From Lentisphaerota bacterium (GTDB taxonomy: Bacteria > Verrucomicrobiota > Kiritimatiellia > RFP12 > UBA1067), in contig SUVZ01000003.1 of assembly GCA_015061765.1 (NCBI GenBank), positions 1 through 31,676 on the forward strand: a DNA stretch of 31,676 nucleotides, written 5' to 3'. Shown in pieces: positions 14,482 through 22,621 of this stretch. The position numbers and the translations under genes were made by a program. Under the pieces are notes generated by a model. It ran no database searches and was not told the DNA's origin. It was given only the letters and a program-made list of their open reading frames with translations. The number at the start of each line of letters is the position of its first letter. Positions within the stretch are counted from its first letter, which is position 1.

Positions 14482-17393
14482 ACCCACCGCCGCGACTCAC
14501 TGTTATTGAGGCGTCTGCCGGCACCGGCAAGACGTTCTCTCTCGTCACGCGTCTGCTCAGGCTCATCTTCGGGGGAACGGAGCCTGAGCGCATAGTCGCA
14601 CTTACGTTCTCCCGTGCGGCGGCGGGTGAGATATTCAACAGCTTCATCGAGCGTCTTTCGGATGCGGCGGCGGATGATGCCGTTGCGGCGGCAGAAAGCG
14701 ACAGGGTCGCCGCCGGAAGGAGTCTGGCAAAGGGCGATTTCGCCGCAATGCTCAGGAAGGTGATCAAGCGTCAGCATCTGTCTCTGATAGGCACGCTCGA
14801 CAGTTTCCTTATGAAGATCGTCCGCATGCTGCCGCTTGAGCTTGGACTGGAAGGCGAGATTTCGGTGCTCAGCGATTTCCGTGCGCCTGTTGAACAGGGC
14901 AGGCTTCTCGATGAGATGATGGCGCTTGAGAGCGATGATGCGAAGCTGCTCTATCGCGATGCGTTCCGCCTTGCCTTTGACGGAGACGGATCGAAGACGT
15001 TCCTTGAGGAGTTTGCGGGTTTCATTTCAGAGTGGCATCAGCGGTTCCGAGACATGCCGGAGCGAGAGGCGTGGGGTGTGGCGAAGCGGATATGGGGCGA
15101 TGCCGCGCCTGACGGACTCGATGTGTCGATAGCCGATGTCCGGGCGTTGGCGGACGGGCTCTCCGCCTCTCCTGTCGCAGCGAAGCGTGGCGCGGACACA
15201 TTCATCAGGGCCGTACGCGAGTTCAGCGGGACGGTGAAGGATGCTCCGAAGTGCATGAAGGACGAGCCTCTCGCGGCAGAGGCTGTGGCGCGGATGCACC
15301 GCTGGCGCATCGGACGGGCTCTGCGCCGGACCGAAGGCATCTTCAGGCTCATGTACACGTATGAGGCGGCGTACAGGATGAAGGTGCGTCAGCGCGGGTT
15401 GATCACGTTCGATGACGTTCCGAGGCTGATCGGAAGCCTCGGTGCGGGAGTGCGTGCCCCTTTGGAGTATCGCATGGATGCGAAACTCGATCATTGGGCG
15501 CTTGACGAGTTTCAGGATACAAGCCGTGGCCAGTGGTCGGCGTTGAGCAGCCTTATAGAGGAGAGCAGGCAGTCCGACGGAGGCAAAAGCGTGTTCATCG
15601 TCGGCGATCGCAAGCAGGCGATATACGAATGGCGCGGCGGCGACGTGCGCATTCTGGGCGAGCAGGTCGCGATGGCGGAGGAGAAGGGTTCGCTTGTCGA
15701 GTCGCGCCGCTATCTCGGACGAATCTCGGCGGCGGTGAACCTCATTTTCGACACGAAAACTATCCGTGGTGCGTTCAACATGGATGATGCCGGCGCGGAG
15801 TCCCAGTGGGAGTGTCCGGAGCACAGGAGCTTCAATGCAGAAAGCGAAGGCTTCGTAAATGTGATCCAGGCGGCAAAGTCGGGCTCGCAGGCAAAACAGA
15901 GCGACTTCTTCGGTCCGATCGAGGATGAACTGAAGGCGGTCAGGCCCTGGGATCGCGGAATCACGAGTGCGATCCTCGTGCGCAACAACGGATTCGGCGA
16001 GGCGATACTTGCGCATCTCAAGGCCAACGGAGTGGACAAGGTCGTATTTGAGGGTGACAGCGGAGTGATGGACTCTCCGGTGCTCGTCGCGTTCACGATG
16101 CTTCTGAAGCTTGCGGAGCATCCATGCGACGAATACGCGTATGCGTGCATCAGGCATTCGCCGATCGCCGCCGCCATGTTCCCTGACGGAATTCCGGATG
16201 CGTCTGGGCTCTCGGCAAGCCTGCTTGCGGATTTCACGCGGCTCGGAATGGTTAGAAAGTTCCGCGAGGTCCGCGAGGCGTTGAAGAAGGTCCCTGACAC
16301 CTGGAACGATTTCACAGAGGCGAGATTTGCAGATCTCATCAAGTGCGCCGCAGAGTTCGAGGATCTGAGGGATGAGACCGTAAGGCTTTCGGACTTCATC
16401 GAATATCTCGCGGAGCATAGGCGCAGGGATTTCGCCGAAGAGGGCATGGTTCGCATCATGACGATGCATCAGTCCAAGGGACTGGGGTTCGACCATGTCA
16501 TCGTTCCGTTCTACGAGTTCGACGATCTCTATGGCGGGCGGCATTCGGGTCCGTTGAAAGGAAATGATCCGGACTGGATTCTCGACAATCCGTCCGCAGA
16601 TACCGATGCCACCGATCCTGTGCTTGACGAGGCGGAGCGGAAACGGCGTCAGTCGCAGCTGTACGCATCGCTGTGCCTGGACTATGTTGCGCTCACGCGG
16701 GCGAAGAAGGCCCTTACCGTCATTCTGCATCCGCAGAACGCCAAACCGCCGCCGGAACCTGTCAGGTTCAGTGACTTGGTGCGGCTTGTCGGCCTTGAAA
16801 CCGGCGGGGACAGGGAATGGTATCTCAAATGCGGACGGAAGGAACGACCTTGCAATGCCGCCGGCGGAATGCCGCCCCCTGTACGGAGGAAGCGTGAATG
16901 CGTCGCCAAGGCGCGTCCGAGCGAATCGTACATAACGGGACTTTCGGCGGACTGTCTGTTCATGGATGATTACGGCGCGGGTGCAGAATACGGCAAGGAA
17001 ATGCATGCGAAGTATGAAAAGGTCTCATGGATCGCGGCTGATGACGCAGAGGATGCCTTTGACAGGGTCTTTGTGAAGCCTGAGGGCTGCATTGAGCTTT
17101 GGCGTGAACGTTCGTATGAGCTTTTCGTGGATGGCGCATGGGAGTCCGGACAGTTTGACCGCGTCGTTTTCAGCGGTGAAGGTATGGGCCGCAAGGCCGA
17201 GATATTCGATTTCAAGACAAACGCGAAGCGTTCTGGCGAATCCGTGGAGGACTACGAGTTGCGCATGCGCGAAACCTACCTGCCGCAGATGTCCGCATAC
17301 AGAAGGGCGGTGCATCTTCTGTCAAACATCCCGGTGGAGCGCATATCGGCACATCTTCTGCTCACCCGCACTCGAACGGTTGTAGCAGTATGA
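14478..17393 (+). CDS. AddA/RecB-like UvrD helicase-nuclease
   Basis: A 971-residue protein. Walker A EASAGTGKTFSL lies at residues ~10-21, and DEFQDTSRGQW (Walker B) near 342. VGDRKQAIYEWRGGD is motif III near 376, and MTMHQSKGLGFDHVI motif V near 658. The C-terminal RecB-type nuclease carries the His in KEMHAKYE, an Asp in GQFDRVVF, FDFKTN (D-x-K, near 910) and QMSAY. These make a complete helicase plus nuclease of the RecBCD/AddAB type used in double-strand break end processing. It is shorter than usual AddA (about 1200). No AddB/RecC-like partner lies next to it. It is coupled by overlap to the RsmE paralogue. Confidence 0.9.
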   Translation: MNPPPRLTVIEASAGTGKTFSLVTRLLRLIFGGTEPERIVALTFSRAAAGEIFNSFIERLSDAAADDAVAAAESDRVAAGRSLAKGDFAAMLRKVIKRQHLSLIGTLDSFLMKIVRMLPLELGLEGEISVLSDFRAPVEQGRLLDEMMALESDDAKLLYRDAFRLAFDGDGSKTFLEEFAGFISEWHQRFRDMPEREAWGVAKRIWGDAAPDGLDVSIADVRALADGLSASPVAAKRGADTFIRAVREFSGTVKDAPKCMKDEPLAAEAVARMHRWRIGRALRRTEGIFRLMYTYEAAYRMKVRQRGLITFDDVPRLIGSLGAGVRAPLEYRMDAKLDHWALDEFQDTSRGQWSALSSLIEESRQSDGGKSVFIVGDRKQAIYEWRGGDVRILGEQVAMAEEKGSLVESRRYLGRISAAVNLIFDTKTIRGAFNMDDAGAESQWECPEHRSFNAESEGFVNVIQAAKSGSQAKQSDFFGPIEDELKAVRPWDRGITSAILVRNNGFGEAILAHLKANGVDKVVFEGDSGVMDSPVLVAFTMLLKLAEHPCDEYAYACIRHSPIAAAMFPDGIPDASGLSASLLADFTRLGMVRKFREVREALKKVPDTWNDFTEARFADLIKCAAEFEDLRDETVRLSDFIEYLAEHRRRDFAEEGMVRIMTMHQSKGLGFDHVIVPFYEFDDLYGGRHSGPLKGNDPDWILDNPSADTDATDPVLDEAERKRRQSQLYASLCLDYVALTRAKKALTVILHPQNAKPPPEPVRFSDLVRLVGLETGGDREWYLKCGRKERPCNAAGGMPPPVRRKRECVAKARPSESYITGLSADCLFMDDYGAGAEYGKEMHAKYEKVSWIAADDAEDAFDRVFVKPEGCIELWRERSYELFVDGAWESGQFDRVVFSGEGMGRKAEIFDFKTNAKRSGESVEDYELRMRETYLPQMSAYRRAVHLLSNIPVERISAHLLLTRTRTVVAV

Positions 17394-17463
17394 ATCGCCA
17401 ATCTTTCGCCTGTGTCCGCTGTGTCGGGCGCAGAGGCTTCGTCCTGTCTGAAAATCCGTATTA

Positions 17464-17472
17464 TGGTATAAT
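17464..17472 (+). promoter_or_regulatory. Extended -10 promoter of the LRR lipoprotein gene, predicted leaderless
   Basis: TGGTATAAT (in ATGGTATAAT) ends 8 bases before the ATG at 17481, with no Shine-Dalgarno between. CTGTCT at 17444-17449 could be a weak -35 at 17 bp. Confidence 0.75.
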
Positions 17473-17480
17473 CTCCGGTC

Positions 17481-18254
17481 ATGAACAAGTGGATTACAAT
17501 ATTTGCGGTGGCGCTTGCGTGCGCCGGGTGTTTTGACAACAAGGGCAAACCTGAGGATGTGCCTACGGTGATTGGACTCAATGCGCTCGTCTCAACGAAC
17601 CGTGCGGGCATTGTACGCGTAATTCTGCGCGGCGACAGGGGGGCAATCACGCAGGACGCGCTTTCTGGTCTCGACTCTGTGAAGATGATAGACCTTTCCG
17701 AACGGGGAACGGCGGCGGTTCCGCCGGAGGTGCTGAAGCTGAAGGGAATCAAGGAGTTCTATTTCGCCTCAAACGGAATGGTTTCAATCCCCGACCTTTC
17801 GGTTTGGGCGGACAGTCTCGACTATCTCAATCTGGACAACAATTCCATCAGGGAGATCCCGGCCAGCGTAGGGAGTCTCAAGAGACTCAAGTGGCTGCGA
17901 CTGAACGGCAATGGCATCAAGGCGGTGCCTTCTGCTCTCGCATCGCTCAAGAACCTCCGCCGCATCTATCTGAAGCGCAATTCATTGAGCGAGATTCCTG
18001 AGGTCATGAAGGAATGGATTGCGCTTGAGGATGTCTCCCTCGACGGCAATCCGATCACCGTTGTTCCGGACTGGCTTGTCGCCATGCCTAGACTTCGTGC
18101 CGTATCCCTGAACGACACTCGCGTGACGAAACTCCCCGCAGATCTTTCCGCATGGAAGGATCTAGATATGCTTTCGCTCGGTTCTTGTCCGATTCCCAGG
18201 GAGGAGATGCGGCGCATCCGCGAGGCGCTTCCTGATGTCGCAATCGTGTTTTGA
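17481..18254 (+). CDS. Leucine-rich-repeat lipoprotein
   Basis: A 257-residue protein. The signal peptide MNKWITIFAVALACAGC ends in a lipobox-like A-G-C with Cys17 as the predicted lipid site. After a short spacer, residues ~60-240 contain about seven LRRs with a period of ~23 residues, for example SLDYLNLDNNSIREIPASVG, LKWLRLNGNGIKAVPSAL and LRRIYLKRNSLSEIP. The I-P/V-P element in each repeat is typical of the bacterial Ras-associated-type LRR pattern. It is probably anchored in a membrane facing the periplasm or outside, and binds an unknown protein partner. There is no enzyme domain. The start codon sits at the predicted transcription start. The nadD fusion follows after 12 bases. Confidence 0.87.
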   Translation: MNKWITIFAVALACAGCFDNKGKPEDVPTVIGLNALVSTNRAGIVRVILRGDRGAITQDALSGLDSVKMIDLSERGTAAVPPEVLKLKGIKEFYFASNGMVSIPDLSVWADSLDYLNLDNNSIREIPASVGSLKRLKWLRLNGNGIKAVPSALASLKNLRRIYLKRNSLSEIPEVMKEWIALEDVSLDGNPITVVPDWLVAMPRLRAVSLNDTRVTKLPADLSAWKDLDMLSLGSCPIPREEMRRIREALPDVAIVF

Positions 18255-18266
18255 TGGGTTTGTCCG

Positions 18267-19337
18267 ATGAAACGCATCGGGATATTCGGTGGCTCGTTCA
18301 ATCCGATACATTCGGGACATATCGGCGTCGCGCTGAAAGCGGCGGCGGAGTATCGTCTTGACCGTGTGCTTGTCATACCTGCGGCGTGCAACCCGTTCAA
18401 GGACGGCTGTGGCACGGATGCCTTGCGTTGGGCGCTTGTCAAATTCGCCTGCGCCCCGTACAAGGTTCTCGAACCGTGGGATTACGAACTGCGCAAGGGC
18501 GGCAGATCGTATTCGATAGACACTGTCAGGATGGTTAGGGAACTCAATCCCGATGCAGAGCTATTTTTCGTCATCGGGGAGGACAATGTCCCGAACATCT
18601 CGCGTTGGAAGGATGCGGAAGAGCTTTCGAGACTTGTCACCTTCATCCCGTTTGCGCGTACCCCGGAATCTTCGACGGAGATCAGGGGACGTATCGCGGC
18701 CGGCGAGCCAATAGTGGATATGGTGCCGCAGTCCGTGGCGGACTTTCTGGAGGCAAAGGCCGTCGTGTTCGATTTTGGTGGTGTGATATCCATGTCGCCG
18801 CGGAATGACGGTTGGCAGCTTCTAGACTTCTGCAGATCGCTGGGGCTTTCTAGGGAGGCGTTTGACCAGGGGTGGGACAGGTACCGTGCGAAATGGGATG
18901 GAGGAGAATGTTCGTTCAAGGATATGTATGACATGACGTTTGCGGATGCGGGTTTGCCGATGCCGACGCCGGAGCAGCTTGATCGTCTATGGGAACTGGA
19001 TGCCGTTGGGTGGGTAAAGGTGCTTTCGGCGGATACGCTTGCGCTGATGAGGGACCTGAAGTCTGCGGGAAAGAAGATCGGGTTGCTCTCCAACATGTCA
19101 GTAGATTTCCATGAACGCCTTTTCGCCCCACGTTGTGCGGAATATCGGGCGCTTTTGGATGTTGAGGTGATTTCCGGAATGGTGCGAATGGTCAAGCCGG
19201 AGCGGACGATATATGATCTGACAGCTTCCCGCCTTGGGGTGTCGCCGAAAGACATCCTATTTCTTGACGATACGGAAATGAACGTGCTTGCCGCCCGTAA
19301 ATGTGGCTGGCGGTCTCAAGTGTACAGGGCTGAATGA
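18267..19337 (+). CDS. nadD: NadD-HAD fusion: NaMN adenylyltransferase plus HAD phosphatase
   Basis: A 356-residue protein with two enzyme domains. Residues 1-~163 are NadD (nicotinate mononucleotide adenylyltransferase), with GIFGGSFNPIHSGH, the FFVIGEDN segment and SSTEIRGRI; the domain is shortened between FIPFARTP and SSTEIR. From about 166 follows a HAD subfamily IA domain: motif I VFDFGGVI, motif II LLSNMS, motif III lysine KPERTIYDL, motif IV LFLDDTEMNVLAA. Motif I has D-F-G, as in the YihX-type phosphatases, instead of D-x-D. The reactions would be NAD precursor adenylylation and dephosphorylation of an unknown small metabolite. No stop or frame change lies at the junction. The fusion may channel or edit a nucleotide, which is inference. 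Confidence 0.85.
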   Translation: MKRIGIFGGSFNPIHSGHIGVALKAAAEYRLDRVLVIPAACNPFKDGCGTDALRWALVKFACAPYKVLEPWDYELRKGGRSYSIDTVRMVRELNPDAELFFVIGEDNVPNISRWKDAEELSRLVTFIPFARTPESSTEIRGRIAAGEPIVDMVPQSVADFLEAKAVVFDFGGVISMSPRNDGWQLLDFCRSLGLSREAFDQGWDRYRAKWDGGECSFKDMYDMTFADAGLPMPTPEQLDRLWELDAVGWVKVLSADTLALMRDLKSAGKKIGLLSNMSVDFHERLFAPRCAEYRALLDVEVISGMVRMVKPERTIYDLTASRLGVSPKDILFLDDTEMNVLAARKCGWRSQVYRAE

Positions 19338-19382
19338 GCCCATGCTCTGTGGCGAGGCGACTGAATCCATAAGGAGAGAAAA

Positions 19383-19418
19383 AAGGCAGGCAGGCATCGT
19401 TGCGAGGCCTGCCTGCTT
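19383..19418 (-). terminator. Rho-independent terminator of the rubrerythrin gene
   Basis: Arms GCAGGCAGGC (19386-19395) and GCCTGCCTGC (19407-19416) form a 10-bp GC-rich stem with an 11-base loop. Read on the - strand the hairpin is followed by CTTTTTTCTC. It lies ~50 bases after the rubrerythrin stop. On the + strand the tail is not T-rich, so it acts mainly for the - strand. Confidence 0.85.
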
Positions 19419-19467
19419 CTGCTGAGCGTAGAGCGGAGTCTGATCAAAACCGCGCGCTGCGCCCGTT

Positions 19468-20025
19468 TTACTTGAAATAGCGGTTGAGGAGTCCTTCGAA
19501 TCCAGCACCATGGCGGGCTTCGTCTTTAGCCATTTCATGGACGGTGTCATGGATTGCGTCATATCCAAGTTCTTTTGCGCGCTTGGCGATCTCGAACTTG
19601 GCGGCGCATGCACCCTGCTCCGCATCGGCGCGGAGTTCCAGATTCCTTTTCGTGGAATTGGTCACGACCTCGCCGAGAAGTTCAGCGAACTTCGCAGCAT
19701 GCTCGGCCTCTTCGAACGCATAGCGCTTGAACGCCTCGGCGATTTCCGGATAGCCTTCGCGCTCAGCCTGACGGGACATTGCGAGATACATTCCAACCTC
19801 GCAGCACTCGCCGGCGAAGTGATCCTTGAGTCCTTGCGTGACTTCGGCGTCCTCGACCTTGCCGTCGCCGATCTGGTGCTGGCAGGCCCAGGTCTTCTTG
19901 CCTGCGGCAATCAGCTGTTCCTTGAACTTGTCTCCAGCAACTCCACAGACAGGGCACTTTTCCGGAGGCATGTCGCCATTATGGACGTATCCACATGCCG
20001 GGCAAACCCATTGCTTCATTTTCAT
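19468..20025 (-). CDS. Reverse rubrerythrin (rubredoxin-ferritin-like peroxidase)
   Basis: A 185-residue protein. The N-terminal rubredoxin-like iron site has two C-x-x-C pairs (WVCPACGY and EKCPVCG). The ferritin-like diiron domain follows, with [21 protein letters not shown] and [13 protein letters not shown] supplying Glu and ExxH ligands. Having the rubredoxin site first makes it a reverse rubrerythrin, a cytosolic enzyme that reduces hydrogen peroxide in anaerobes. AAGAAAGGA lies 3-4 bases before the ATG (read on the - strand). The promoter is at 20104-20112 and leaves a leader of about 70 bases with a small GCCGA/TCGGC hairpin. The terminator is at 19383-19418, so it is monocistronic. 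Confidence 0.93.
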   Translation of the reverse strand: MKMKQWVCPACGYVHNGDMPPEKCPVCGVAGDKFKEQLIAAGKKTWACQHQIGDGKVEDAEVTQGLKDHFAGECCEVGMYLAMSRQAEREGYPEIAEAFKRYAFEEAEHAAKFAELLGEVVTNSTKRNLELRADAEQGACAAKFEIAKRAKELGYDAIHDTVHEMAKDEARHGAGFEGLLNRYFK

Positions 20026-20103
20026 GTTCCTTTCTTGATTGTTAGACCGCCGATTCTTTTTTCGGCAACCTTATGATAGATGTTTCCGTAAGCGATGCGC
20101 TGA

Positions 20104-20112
20104 ATTATATCA
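20104..20112 (-). promoter_or_regulatory. Extended -10 promoter of rubrerythrin
   Basis: On the - strand this reads TGATATAAT, a perfect TGnTATAAT. The transcript would start near 20097 and carry a leader of ~70 bases with a ribosome binding site. No regulator site is recognisable. Confidence 0.65.
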
Positions 20113-20233
20113 GAAGCCATGGATTTTGTGTGCAACAATCATCGATTCCATGTGTGGGACTGACGGACCTTTTGGATATTTCCGCGCAAAACGCACGGAT
20201 AGGCGAATGATTAAAGCGTGTTTCGCAAAGAAG

Positions 20234-20309
<76 letters not shown>

Positions 20310-20327
20310 ACAGCGGAAAAGGTGAAA

Positions 20328-20403
20328 TGGTAGGAGCGCAGGGATTCGAACCCTGGACCCAGTGATTAAGAGTCACTTGCTCTACCAGCTGAGCTACGCT
20401 CCC
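20328..20403 (-). tRNA. tRNA-Lys (CTT)
   Basis: On the - strand: acceptor GGGAGCG pairs with CGCTCCT, anticodon stem AGTGA/TCACT with loop CTCTTAA (anticodon CTT), T-arm CAGGG TTCGAAT CCCTG, discriminator A and encoded CCA. 76 bases. Middle gene of the array, 18 bases from tRNA-Phe and 30 from tRNA-Gly. Confidence 0.97.
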
Positions 20404-20433
20404 ATCTCACATGTCCTCCAGACTCCCAAACAA

Positions 20434-20509
20434 TGGAGCGAGCTAAGGGACTCGAACCCTCGACAACCACCTTGGCAAGGTGGCACTCTACCAACTGAGT
20501 TAAGCTCGC
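20434..20509 (-). tRNA. tRNA-Gly (GCC)
   Basis: On the - strand: acceptor GCGAGCT pairs with AGCTCGC, anticodon stem CCACC/GGTGG with loop TTGCCAA (anticodon GCC), T-loop TTCGAGT, discriminator T and encoded CCA. 76 bases. First gene of the array, next to its promoter. Confidence 0.97.
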
Positions 20510-20537
20510 AGACTTGGTGTCGTGAAAACAGGTGTGT

Positions 20538-20566
20538 AAGATACCATATCACGGCGTTCGTTGCAA
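20538..20566 (-). promoter_or_regulatory. Promoter of the tRNA array
   Basis: Read on the - strand: -35 TTGCAA, 17-bp spacer, -10 TATCTT preceded by TGG (extended). The start would fall about 20 bases before tRNA-Gly. Both -35 and extended -10 are present, unlike the protein-gene promoters in this window. Confidence 0.75.
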
Positions 20567-20601
20567 GAGGTTTTTTTGAAAAAGTTTAAAAAAGTTTTTT
20601 A

Positions 20602-20610
20602 TGGTAGAAT
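20602..20610 (+). promoter_or_regulatory. Extended -10 promoter of the M50 protease gene, predicted leaderless
   Basis: TGGTAGAAT (in ATGGTAGAAT) ends 8 bases before the ATG at 20619. An A/T-rich stretch with alternating A- and T-tracts (20571-20600) lies just upstream and could act as an UP-type element. An in-frame ATG at 20601 is part of the -10 itself. Confidence 0.75.
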
Positions 20611-20618
20611 ATGGGGTC

Positions 20619-21380
20619 ATGTTTCCAAGAAAAATAAAAGTGTGCGATGCGTTTGGAATCCCGGTGTACCTGGATTTCTCTCTCGTCATCCTTCTGCTTC
20701 TCTTTGTGATGGACTTCGGGTCGTTTATCTATGGCCTGAGTTTTGCTCTTGCGCTGGCGCTTTCGATCGTCGCCCATGAGTTGGGGCATGCATTGACCGC
20801 TCGTGCGTTCGGCTACCGTACGCGTGACATTACGCTGTCTCTTCTTGGCGGGTGCGCGTCGCTCATTTCGTTGCCGCGCAAACCGTGGCAGGAGTTCCTG
20901 ACTGCGTTCATGGGACCGGCGGTGTCTTTTGCGATTTCCGGTCTTGCATGGTTCTCTCTCTATTTCCTTCCCATTTCCAATCCATGGACCGCCAATACGC
21001 TCTATTATACGATGTGGATGAATGTGATGCTCGGCGGATTCAATCTGCTTCCTGGTTTCCCGATGGATGGTGGACGCATCTTTCGTTCCATCGCGAGCAT
21101 ATTCACGACGCGTGCGAAGGCCACGTATGCGGCGATGGTCGTCGGACGCGGTTTTGCGATCCTTCTTGGTCTGAGAGGTTTGCATTCGATCGTTTCCGGC
21201 GGAGGCTGGGGATTCATTTCAATTCTGATTGCGTGGATGATCTGGCGCGAAGGATGGCGCGAGTATCAGATTGCGCGCATGGAGGAGAGCGCGTATGGAA
21301 GCTGGAACGGCTGGAGCGCACGTGTTTCTCCGCCGCCGTACGGCGGAGATGACGACGAGGTGGAGATCAGGAAGAATTGA
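20619..21380 (+). CDS. Site-2 protease family (M50) membrane metalloprotease
   Basis: A 253-residue integral membrane protein. HELGH, the zinc HExxH site, lies in a TM helix near residue 54, and NLLPGFPMDGGR (N-x-x-P-x-x-P-x-D-G, the second zinc ligand) near 148. About five hydrophobic segments surround them. It has no PDZ or CBS domain, as in the short YwhC/SpoIVFB-like group. It probably cuts a membrane-bound substrate within the bilayer; substrate unknown. ATG 20619 is chosen over 20601 because the latter lies inside the promoter. The tail is acidic (DDDEVE). It ends before a small repeat region. Confidence 0.88.
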   Translation: MFPRKIKVCDAFGIPVYLDFSLVILLLLFVMDFGSFIYGLSFALALALSIVAHELGHALTARAFGYRTRDITLSLLGGCASLISLPRKPWQEFLTAFMGPAVSFAISGLAWFSLYFLPISNPWTANTLYYTMWMNVMLGGFNLLPGFPMDGGRIFRSIASIFTTRAKATYAAMVVGRGFAILLGLRGLHSIVSGGGWGFISILIAWMIWREGWREYQIARMEESAYGSWNGWSARVSPPPYGGDDDEVEIRKN

Positions 21381-21427
21381 GAGTTGGGTTTCTGGTTTCT
21401 AGTTTCTGGTAATGAAGTTGAGAGTTG
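21377..21427. repeat. Short direct and 7-bp tandem repeats
   Basis: TTGAGAGTTG occurs at 21377-21386 and 21418-21427. Between them three tandem 7-mers (GGTTTCT, GGTTTCT, AGTTTCT; 21387-21407) and a partial unit occur. The first copy includes the protease stop codon. Looks like a low-complexity intergenic repeat; function unknown. Confidence 0.7.
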
Positions 21428-21468
21428 ATTTATTGCAAACGATTAAACAAACAAGAAAGGTAAATGAA

Positions 21469-22569
21469 ATGGAAAATCTGAATGTAAAGCCGGCTGGTTC
21501 GTGCTTGTGGGATGCCGCAAGCCTTGGAGAGATCATGCTTCGTCTTGATCCCGGCGACGGACGCATCCACTGCACACGAGAGTTCAAAGTATGGGAAGGC
21601 GGCGGCGAATACAACGTTGTCCGCGGTCTGCGTCGCTGTTTTGGACTCAAAACGACGGCGGTTACGGCATTCGCCGACAATCCGGTGGGGCGTCTCGTCG
21701 AGGACTTCATGCTCCAAGGCGGCGTCGACACCTCTCACGTGCACTGGGCGAAGTTCGACGGTATCGGGCGCGATGTCCGTAACGGACTCAACTTCGTGGA
21801 GCGCGGCTATGGCTGCCGTGGCGCACGTTCGTGTGCGGACCGCGGTCTTACGGCCGTATCCCAGCTCAAGCCCGGCATGATCGACTGGGAACAGCTTTTC
21901 GGCAAGGAGGGCGTACGCTGGTTCCATACGGGAGGCATTTTCGCTGCGCTCTCCGAGACGACTGCCGAGGTCGCGATCGAGGCTCTCAAAGCCGCCAAGA
22001 AGTACGGCACGATCACGTCCTACGACCTCAATTACCGCGCTTCGCTCTGGAAGTCCATCGGCGGACAGTTCAAGGCCCAGGAGGTCAACCGCGAGATCGC
22101 CAAGTATGTGGACGTGATGATTGGCAACGAGGAGGATTTCACGGCGGCGCTCGGCATTGAGGTCGAGGGTGTGGACGAGAACCTTACCACGCTTCCGATC
22201 GAAGGTTTCCGCCGCATGATCGAGACGGCGGTCAAGCAGTATCCTAACTTCAAGGCAGTTGCGACCACGCTCCGCAGCGTGAAATCCGCAACAATCAACG
22301 ACTGGAGCGCACTCTGCTGGTACAAGGGTGAACTGCACCACTCCATCGAGCGTCCTGGTCTTGAGATATATGACCGTGTAGGCGGCGGTGACTCGTTCGC
22401 GTCCGGCCTCATCTACGGCTTCATGACGTTCGATGACGCCGAGAAGGCTGTGAACTATGGTGCGGCGCACGGCGCTCTAGCGATGACAACGCCTGGCGAC
22501 ACCTCGATGGCCACGAAGGCCGATGTCGAGAAGCTTGTCGGCGGTGGCGGTGCACGCGTTGATCGTTAA
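21469..22569 (+). CDS. PfkB-family sugar kinase, KDG-kinase-like
   Basis: A 366-residue kinase. ATG 21469 is chosen because AGAAAGG lies 8 bases before it. The N-terminal GGGEYNVVRGLRRCFG motif is PfkB signature 1. The chain runs through a ribokinase-like fold to signature 2 near residue 305, DRVGGGDSFASGLIYGF, with the catalytic Asp in GGGDS. The SYDLNYRASLWK segment is typical of 2-keto-3-deoxygluconate kinases, which phosphorylate KDG from pectin or uronate breakdown. The ~60 residues between the domain halves (GYGCRGARSCADRG) are longer than in E. coli KdgK. Substrate assignment is by resemblance. The exported esterase gene follows after ~50 bases, in keeping with uronate/hemicellulose use. 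Confidence 0.83.
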   Translation: MENLNVKPAGSCLWDAASLGEIMLRLDPGDGRIHCTREFKVWEGGGEYNVVRGLRRCFGLKTTAVTAFADNPVGRLVEDFMLQGGVDTSHVHWAKFDGIGRDVRNGLNFVERGYGCRGARSCADRGLTAVSQLKPGMIDWEQLFGKEGVRWFHTGGIFAALSETTAEVAIEALKAAKKYGTITSYDLNYRASLWKSIGGQFKAQEVNREIAKYVDVMIGNEEDFTAALGIEVEGVDENLTTLPIEGFRRMIETAVKQYPNFKAVATTLRSVKSATINDWSALCWYKGELHHSIERPGLEIYDRVGGGDSFASGLIYGFMTFDDAEKAVNYGAAHGALAMTTPGDTSMATKADVEKLVGGGGARVDR

Positions 22570-22621
22570 TGCCCAGACTGCACTTGGATTGTCGAACGGG
22601 ATGTTTTCAGGAGCATAGCAT

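Noticed and set aside
15027..17006. 659-codon - strand ORF opposite the AddA-like gene
   Set aside because: Shadow of a coding strand with helicase and nuclease motifs; no family features on the - strand.
20160..20233. Hairpin after tRNA-Phe (CCGTGC/GCGCGG on the - strand)
   Set aside because: Weak stem and no following T-run; not enough to call a terminator.
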